The translations under genes and the position numbers were made by a program. Below the pieces are notes generated by a model. That model was not told where the DNA came from and did no database searches. It saw nothing but the letters and a program-made list of their open reading frames with translations. 19,476 bases of DNA from CAYGZM01 sp964354365 (GTDB taxonomy: Bacteria; Planctomycetota; Phycisphaerae; Sedimentisphaerales; Anaerobacaceae). Location of the stretch: positions 1 through 19,476 of the forward strand of contig CAYGZM010000067.1 of the NCBI GenBank assembly GCA_964354365.1, written 5' to 3'. The first letter of the stretch is position 1; each line of letters starts with the position of its first letter. Of the stretch, positions 15,474 to 19,476 are shown one piece after another.

Positions 15474-16082
15474 TCAAACCGCCCTTTTCCAATAGCTTCG
15501 ACGAACCGCCATCGGGCCCGATATGACTACGTAGGCCATCATGACTACAAGCGTCACGGCTGCAAACCACGATGCCCACGCGGCGGATGGAACGTGAGCC
15601 GTCTTTATTATGACCGTCCCGATGGCAAATGCCTGCAAAACCCCCTTCAGCTTACCCGTAGCCACTGCAGGGAAGGCCATGCCGCGAGCTTCGGTGATGT
15701 GGCGCAATAAAGTAACGTAAGTCTCTCGAAGGACCAGTAGCCCCGCTACCGACCAGTGAATCGCAGCCAGCGTCCCTCGCCCGAAACTAAACAGCTTCGG
15801 CTCGCCGATTATCGCAAAACTTATGAACGTCCCGCAGACCAGGATCTTGTCGGCCAGCGGATCCGTTATTCGACCCAGCTTGCTTGAGGCCTTTAATCTG
15901 CGAGCTATCTTCCCGTCCGCGATATCCGTTACCTCAGTAACGATAAACAGAACAAAGGCGATATCGAGAAACAACGGCCGGTTCCCAACATACGGCGCGT
16001 AAAGAATCATCCCCAGAAAAACAAACGTCAAAGCAAACCGCGCAAACGTCAAAATGTTCGGGATCAGTTTGAGCATAGCCAC
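15474..16082 (-). CDS. pgsA: CDP-alcohol phosphatidyltransferase, probably phosphatidylglycerophosphate synthase
   Basis: Membrane enzyme that joins CDP-diacylglycerol and glycerol-3-phosphate on the path to phosphatidylglycerol. The family motif D-x2-D-G-x2-A-R-x8-G-x3-D-x3-D is complete: D53, D56-G57, A60-R61, G70, D74, D78. About six membrane helices are visible, and 202 residues is a normal length. The phosphatidylglycerophosphate synthase assignment over other CDP-alcohol transferases rests on the overall N-terminus (LIPNILTFARFALT) and the TDPLADKI context. The start is GTG 16082 with AAGAG 5 nt upstream; an in-frame ATG lies at 16076, and an overlapping ATG one base off is out of frame. 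It lies 19 nt after a small membrane protein gene on the same strand. Confidence 0.88.
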   Translation of the reverse strand: MAMLKLIPNILTFARFALTFVFLGMILYAPYVGNRPLFLDIAFVLFIVTEVTDIADGKIARRLKASSKLGRITDPLADKILVCGTFISFAIIGEPKLFSFGRGTLAAIHWSVAGLLVLRETYVTLLRHITEARGMAFPAVATGKLKGVLQAFAIGTVIIKTAHVPSAAWASWFAAVTLVVMMAYVVISGPMAVRRSYWKRAV

Positions 16083-16101
16083 ATAATCTCTTTCCTCGTT
16101 G

Positions 16102-16458
16102 TTAATTGCGAAACGCTGCCACCCATGCCGCCACTGCGCTTAGAAACGCTATCGCTGCTGCTATCCAAAACTGCTTGGAAGCACTCTTGCTTGCCTTGGT
16201 TGCCATTTCATATCCTTGCGCAGCCGTCTTGCACATATTAGCCATAGATGCTGTCTGTAAAGCTATGTGAATGTTGTTGACAAGGCCTATAGGGTCAACA
16301 GAGCCGTCAGGAAGTCGCTGTCGCCCCGTACTGGCTCCAACTTCCATTGCCAGATCCATCAACTCATCAATTCTTTCCTCTCTTTTTGACTTGCCGCGCA
16401 ACTCAATCTTGATTTGAGTTAATCTACGCCTGTATTGCTCAATTTCTTCATCAGTCAT
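16102..16458 (-). CDS. Small protein with C-terminal membrane anchor, unknown function
   Basis: 118 residues. The N-terminal half is charged and helical (MTDEEIEQYRRRL), the middle is polar, and one membrane helix lies at about 97-115, so it is probably a tail-anchored cytoplasmic domain. GGGAAG precedes ATG 16458 with good spacing. It is 19 nt upstream of pgsA on the same strand and may share its transcript. No known family recognised. Confidence 0.65.
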   Translation of the reverse strand: MTDEEIEQYRRRLTQIKIELRGKSKREERIDELMDLAMEVGASTGRQRLPDGSVDPIGLVNNIHIALQTASMANMCKTAAQGYEMATKASKSASKQFWIAAAIAFLSAVAAWVAAFRN

Positions 16459-16538
16459 GGTACTTCCCTTTTTGAATTAGTCTCAATGCGACGCTGCCCC
16501 ACGTTACTATTGTCTGTTTGCGGTTCATGGCGACTCTC

Positions 16539-16835
16539 CTACGCCTCATCCTCCTCTGGAGCAGGCTCCGGAAAATCCGATTCTCCCCACTGACCAAATT
16601 CAGTCTTCTCCAACAATTCATTCACTTGCTCAGCGGTGATGTTGAGTCGCGTTAGGACATCACGATTCATCTCCTGCGGAGGTGTTATGTCTGCACAGTA
16701 TTTGTGCGGTCTGCTGTCTCTCTTCTCTTTGTAGTAGACCAATATCTCAAGTCCATTAGCGAAGCCAACGGCATCATAAAAGAAGCTCCTGCCTTTTGGC
16801 TGTCGCCGAAAGCTCAAATCCTCAAACCGCGTCAT
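16539..16835 (-). CDS. Small acidic-tailed soluble protein, unknown function
   Basis: 98 residues with no membrane segment. It has a mixed N-terminal domain (FFYDAVGFANGLEILVYYKEK) and a very acidic, Pro-rich tail (FPEPAPEEDEA). AAGGGGA lies 7 nt upstream of ATG 16835. It starts 23 nt after the next upstream small gene and ends 80 nt before the following one, so the three small genes and pgsA may form one unit. I do not recognise the family. Confidence 0.6.
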   Translation of the reverse strand: MTRFEDLSFRRQPKGRSFFYDAVGFANGLEILVYYKEKRDSRPHKYCADITPPQEMNRDVLTRLNITAEQVNELLEKTEFGQWGESDFPEPAPEEDEA

Positions 16836-16858
16836 CCTTCAGTCCCCTTAGATGAAAA

Positions 16859-17104
16859 TTACTTATCCCTTTCGAGCGCTTCGATACGCTTCTGTTCCTC
16901 AAGCCTCTTCCTCTTGAAGTAGAGGCCCAGCCACGACTTGTCTCCCCACTTGCCCCACATGAACATCATGTTCACTATCGGGCACAGTCCCAAGGCGGAG
17001 CATATTAACCACCCATACACGGTGCTAGGTAGCCCATCGTCTGCAATGATTACGCTAAGAGCTACCAATGCGCCAATATTCAAAACAACAGCCACAGCTT
17101 TCAT
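16859..17104 (-). CDS. Small two-TM protein with basic C-terminal tail
   Basis: 81 residues with two hydrophobic helices (about 3-22 and 31-51), then an aromatic stretch (FMWGKWGDKSWLGLYF) and a charged helical tail KRKRLEEQKRIEALERDK. I chose ATG 17104 over an open-frame GTG at 17179 because GGGAG lies 7 nt before it and the longer N-terminus looks non-coding. First gene of the small-gene run leading to pgsA. The upstream DNA shows only a weak promoter candidate. Function is unknown. Confidence 0.6.
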   Translation of the reverse strand: MKAVAVVLNIGALVALSVIIADDGLPSTVYGWLICSALGLCPIVNMMFMWGKWGDKSWLGLYFKRKRLEEQKRIEALERDK

Positions 17105-17175
17105 AGCGATTCTCCCGTAAACACACTTTCCCAGTTCATACTTTTGCCTCAAATTGGCAACCGCCCATGAAGTTC

Positions 17176-17382
17176 TCACGGCACCATCTTAACGATTGCC
17201 TGCTTTACTTCCAAGGACAACTCTGGCCAACGCTCGACCACTACCCTCAAATCCAGTCCATTTTCGAGCGCAGAAAACAAACCAGAAACAAGATTCTGCT
17301 CCTGAGATTCCCCGTCACGCTCGCTCTTTCCCATAAGTTGTTGTTCTCCAAGAGCTTCTGAACTGGGCCCGCCATCAAGCAT
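17176..17382 (-). pseudogene. Possible remnant of an integrase C-terminus
   Basis: A 68-codon frame ending in SALENGLDLRVVVERWPEL and then a helix close to VKQAIVKMV. I recall similar tails (L..vve.WP.L...vk..I..mV) at the C-termini of planctomycete tyrosine recombinases, so this may be the stub of a decayed integrase. The catalytic core is absent. There is no good ribosome site. It could also be a small hypothetical gene. Confidence 0.3.
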
Positions 17383-17400
17383 CTCGGAGCGAAGCGCAGA

Positions 17401-17416
17401 TCCCGATTCATCGGGA
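17401..17416. repeat. Small hairpin TCCCGA-TTCA-TCGGGA
   Basis: Perfect 6-bp stem with a TTCA loop, preceded by GGAGCGAAGCG. It begins the gene-free stretch and is followed by degenerate TCACTTTA units (17422-17461). Confidence 0.5.
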
Positions 17417-17481
17417 CAGCATCCAACTTTAGCTCACTTTAGTCACTTTACCTCACTTTAACTCCTTTGCCCCTATTTGAT

Positions 17482-17515
17482 AATCCGTGTCAATCCGCGT
17501 GAATCCGTGTCTAAT
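17482..17515. repeat. 10-nt periodic repeat AATCCGYGTS
   Basis: Three successive 10-nt units (AATCCGTGTC, AATCCGCGTG, AATCCGTGTC) then TAAT. A related block lies at 17584-17627. No coding or known regulatory function is visible. Confidence 0.6.
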
Positions 17516-17540
17516 GCTTTTCTCTGTCCCCTCACTGCTC

Positions 17541-17571
17541 TGGCCGAAGGCCCGCCGCAGGCGGGTGGCCA
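17541..17571. repeat. GC-rich hairpin between the two periodic blocks
   Basis: TGGCC..CCCGCC-GCA-GGCGGG-T-GGCCA. The inner arms are 17551-17556 and 17560-17565, and the outer arms also pair. No T-run follows, so termination is unlikely. Confidence 0.6.
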
Positions 17572-17583
17572 ACCCAATGTGCA

Positions 17584-17627
17584 AAATCTGCGTTAATCTG
17601 CGAAAATCCGCGAAATCCGTGGTTAAA
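17584..17627. repeat. 10-11-nt periodic repeat AATCYGCG
   Basis: Four units of the form AATCTGCG/AATCCGCG/AATCCGTG, related to 17482-17515 across the intervening hairpin. It ends 7 nt before the consensus promoter. Confidence 0.6.
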
Positions 17628-17633
17628 ATTCAC

Positions 17634-17662
17634 TTGACATCTAACTCAATATACAGTATAAT
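17634..17662 (+). promoter_or_regulatory. Perfect-consensus sigma-70-type promoter
   Basis: TTGACA at 17634-17639, a 17-nt spacer and TATAAT at 17657-17662: both hexamers and the spacing are consensus. A transcript would start near 17669 and run rightward through DNA with no clear gene, towards the 3' end of the opposing sigma-54 activator gene. The basis is sequence only; strength in this host is unknown. Confidence 0.75.
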
Positions 17663-17693
17663 ATACATCAAACTAACAGAATCAGAATACTAA

Positions 17694-17810
17694 ATGGTAC
17701 TCAAACTGACCATTTCTAAGATGAAGACCCGTATAAGTCTTGTTTCGATAAGAACATGGCACAATTTGTCACTCTCCAGAATCGCGAAAAACAGTGTTCA
17801 TCCGTCTTAA
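17694..17810 (+). other. Short frame downstream of the promoter (38 codons)
   Basis: An ATG about 25 nt after the likely transcription start opens a 38-codon basic peptide frame (MVLKLTISKMKTR...SVHPS). No ribosome site precedes it, so it may be leaderless-like, non-coding RNA or chance. I list it because of the promoter. Confidence 0.15.
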
Positions 17811-17866
17811 TCAGCGTCTAAAGAATGAAGTCGGTCCCTTGACGCCTTCGTGTCTTAGTGGCTATA

Positions 17867-18014
17867 AGTCAATTATGCAAAACAAAGCCAATTTCAAAAT
17901 GGGTAATATAAACATAAGTACAGCAAGAACAAAGGCTTATGCCAAAGAACAACGAACAATGAACAACGACCGATTACTCAAAACAAACCCAATTCTTATA
18001 AGGGCAAAAACAAT
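17867..18014 (+). repeat. Dispersed repeat, copy 1 (AAAACAAACCCAATT family)
   Basis: It begins with a 27-nt block (17867-17893) that matches 18144-18170 with one mismatch, and contains AAAACAAACCCAATTCT (17980-17996) found again at 18156-18172. Translated, it reads MQNKANF..., a text I recall as recurrent spurious ORFs in Phycisphaerae genomes; I treat it as a repeat, not a gene. Confidence 0.65.
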
Positions 18015-18033
18015 GCACCCTCCTGTACACCCT

Positions 18034-18083
18034 GTCATTCCGACCGAAGGCACGCTTCCAGCGTGCCGAAGCGGAGGAATCTG
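18034..18083. repeat. GTCATTCCG...GGAGGAATC element with inner palindrome
   Basis: GTCATTCCG on the left and GGAGGAATCTGC on the right enclose a palindrome GGCACGC (18049-18055) / GCGTGCC (18061-18067). It resembles a dispersed intergenic repeat seen in many uncultivated bacterial genomes (from memory). It separates the two copies of the AAAACAAACCC repeat. A further small palindrome CCAAAT/ATTTGG follows at 18105-18121. Confidence 0.55.
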
Positions 18084-18143
18084 CTTCAATGCTCTCCCCG
18101 CCCCCCAAATCGCTTATTTGGCCCAGCTTGCCAAGAATTCATG

Positions 18144-18273
18144 AGTCAATTATGCAAAACAAACCCAATTCTCTAAAGGACAAAACCAATGCAACCCCCT
18201 ACGCCGCAAAGGATTACGAAAATAACGCACGCCCCGCCGCTCGAAAAAACAAACCCAAACAAACCCAATCCCT
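18144..18273 (+). repeat. Dispersed repeat, copy 2 (AAAACAAACCCAATT family)
   Basis: Starts with the same block as 17867-17893 and ends in tandem ACAAACCCA units (18248-18270). It stops about 20 nt before the end of the sigma-54 activator gene. Middle parts of the two copies are diverged. Confidence 0.65.
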
Positions 18274-18294
18274 TCCCCAATCGTCTCTTCGTGG

Positions 18295-19476
18295 CTAAGT
18301 ATTCTTACTCCTGCGGTAGCGTCTGTAGTCAATCCCCAGGTCTTTGACCTTATACCCCATGATTCGCGGCGTAGTCCTCAAATCCCGCGCCGCCGACGCA
18401 AGATTCCCGTCGCACCTTTTGAGAGCATCAACGATTATGTCCCGTTCAAACAAATCCACCCTTTCTATAAGCGACCCTGTCCCGATAGTATCCGATGCGT
18501 CGGATGTTTGAAGAGTCGGCGGCAAATGATGCCCGTGGATGACCCCGTCGGTGCTCAGAAGCACCGCTCTTTCGATGCAGTTCTCCAGCTCTCGCACGTT
18601 CCCCGGCCAGTGATAGGCCACCATCATGTTTATCGCCGGCGTGCTTATCCGCCGAACGTCCTTGTTCATCTTCTTTGAGTATTGCTCCACAAAAAAATCC
18701 GCTAATAGCAATATGTCGTCCTTCCTGTCACGCAAAGGCGGCAGAAAAATCGGAAACACGTTTATCCGGTAGTAAAGGTCCTGCCGAAATGTCCCCTTAT
18801 CAACGGCTTTCTCCAAATCGCGGTTCGTAGCCGTTATTATCCTCGCGTTCGTCTTAACCGTGCGATTGCTCCCCACCCGCTCGAATTCCCGCTCCTGGAG
18901 CACCCTCAGAAGCTTCACCTGCATAACCGACGAAAAATCTCCTATCTCATCAAGAAACAGCGTCCCCCCGTTTGCCTCTTCGAGCCGTCCTATTCGGCTC
19001 TGTATCGCCCCCGTAAAAGCGCCTTTCTCATGCCCGAACAACTCGCTCTCAAGCAGGTTCTCATTCAACGCCGCACAGTTCACCTTTATAAACGACCCCT
19101 CGCTTCGCAGGCTCGAATAATGAATCGCGTGGGCGACCAATTCCTTGCCCGTACCGGATTCGCCCCGAACAAGGACGGTTGTATCGCTCCCGGCCACCTG
19201 GTGAATCTGCTGATACACGTCCCGCATCGTGCTGGAGTTGCCTATTATATTCTCCGGCCGAAACCGGTCCTGCAATTCGTGACGAAGCCGCAAATTCTCA
19301 TCCTCAAGCTCCTGTCGCCGAATCGCCGCCTCCTGCCGGGACTTCACATCGTTGGCGATCATGCTCGCAACGATGCTCAGAACCCGCATATCTTCATCCA
19401 ACGACCTCGCCTCGTCATACGGCCGGTCAATTGAAATCGTCCCAATCACCTTTTGCCCTATCGAAATCGGCACGCA
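18295..19476 (-). CDS. Sigma-54-dependent transcriptional activator, GAF-AAA-Fis (NifA-like), N-terminus cut by window
   Basis: Enhancer-binding ATPase that opens sigma-54 RNA polymerase promoters. Numbering from 19473: the end of a GAF-type sensor domain (1-45), a coiled linker (46-75), then the AAA+ domain with Walker A GESGTGKE (104-111), the sigma-54 contact loop GAFTGA (151-156), Walker B GGTLFLDEIGD (169-179) and WPGNVRELEN. A Fis-type helix-turn-helix ends the protein (GNLASAARDLRTTPRIMGYKVKDLGIDYRRYR, about 356-387, described here by its ends). The C-terminal LGIDYRRYR is typical of NifA-type activators, but no nitrogenase gene is in the window, so the target is unknown. The frame is open at the right edge, so the start and most of the GAF domain lie outside. 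All key ATPase motifs are intact. Confidence 0.92.
   Translation of the reverse strand, partial: CVPISIGQKVIGTISIDRPYDEARSLDEDMRVLSIVASMIANDVKSRQEAAIRRQELEDENLRLRHELQDRFRPENIIGNSSTMRDVYQQIHQVAGSDTTVLVRGESGTGKELVAHAIHYSSLRSEGSFIKVNCAALNENLLESELFGHEKGAFTGAIQSRIGRLEEANGGTLFLDEIGDFSSVMQVKLLRVLQEREFERVGSNRTVKTNARIITATNRDLEKAVDKGTFRQDLYYRINVFPIFLPPLRDRKDDILLLADFFVEQYSKKMNKDVRRISTPAINMMVAYHWPGNVRELENCIERAVLLSTDGVIHGHHLPPTLQTSDASDTIGTGSLIERVDLFERDIIVDALKRCDGNLASAARDLRTTPRIMGYKVKDLGIDYRRYRRSKNT

Noticed and set aside
14684..15526. Long + strand frame across the RAYT/REP region
   Set aside because: It is Pro/Arg-rich, reads through the REP palindromes and lies opposite the well-supported RAYT gene.
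17794..18298. Two overlapping + frames beginning near MQNK as small protein genes
   Set aside because: They coincide with the dispersed repeat copies, run through unrelated palindromic elements and lack ribosome sites.
18295..19476. NifA-like regulator as evidence for nitrogen fixation
   Set aside because: No nif gene is in the window, and NifA-type C-termini are widespread in other sigma-54 activators.

Overview
The window looks like a chromosomal segment of a planctomycete, most likely class Phycisphaerae. I infer this from three things: short 24-residue leucine-rich repeats of the 'TDAGL..L' type, bacterial OPT transporters beside exported peptidases, and gene-free stretches full of the dispersed repeats I associate with that group. 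No rRNA, tRNA or other taxonomic marker is present, so the placement is an inference.

Layout. Left part (1-7869, + strand): an M2-family zinc peptidase that enters from the left edge and seems to be a lipoprotein; a type II restriction-modification pair (a NucS-like PD-(D/E)XK endonuclease overlapping a TSPPY-type beta-class DNA methyltransferase); an AAA ATPase with a C-terminal PD-(D/E)XK-like motif; and an OPT-family peptide transporter. The restriction/ATPase block sits between the peptidase and the transporter. Middle (7998-14496, - strand): a second OPT transporter, a two-TM protein of unknown function and an exported bleomycin-hydrolase-like C1 peptidase form a tight operon-like run. 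Downstream, on the same strand, are three tandem paralogues of a membrane-anchored LRR protein whose repeat domains differ by exact multiples of 24 residues. Right part (14497-17104, - strand): a REP-associated tyrosine transposase (RAYT) is bracketed by matching palindromic REP-like repeats. Upstream of it come a PgsA-type phosphatidyltransferase and three small genes of unknown function, two of them encoding membrane proteins. From 17105 to 18294 I see no convincing gene. That stretch holds a possible integrase-tail remnant, several hairpin and 10-bp-periodic repeats, a perfect-consensus sigma-70-type promoter and two copies of a dispersed repeat. The window ends in a sigma-54 activator (GAF-AAA-Fis, NifA-like) cut by the right edge.

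How the parts fit. The clearest theme is peptide use. Two peptidases of unrelated families (M2 and C1B), both apparently exported, lie near two OPT transporters that could import the products. The second theme is mobile and defence DNA: the restriction-modification/ATPase block and the RAYT/REP locus. The most unusual items are the modular LRR triplication, the RAYT flanked by a 46-nt direct REP repeat plus a 3 x 30-nt REP array, and the consensus promoter that fires into repeat DNA.
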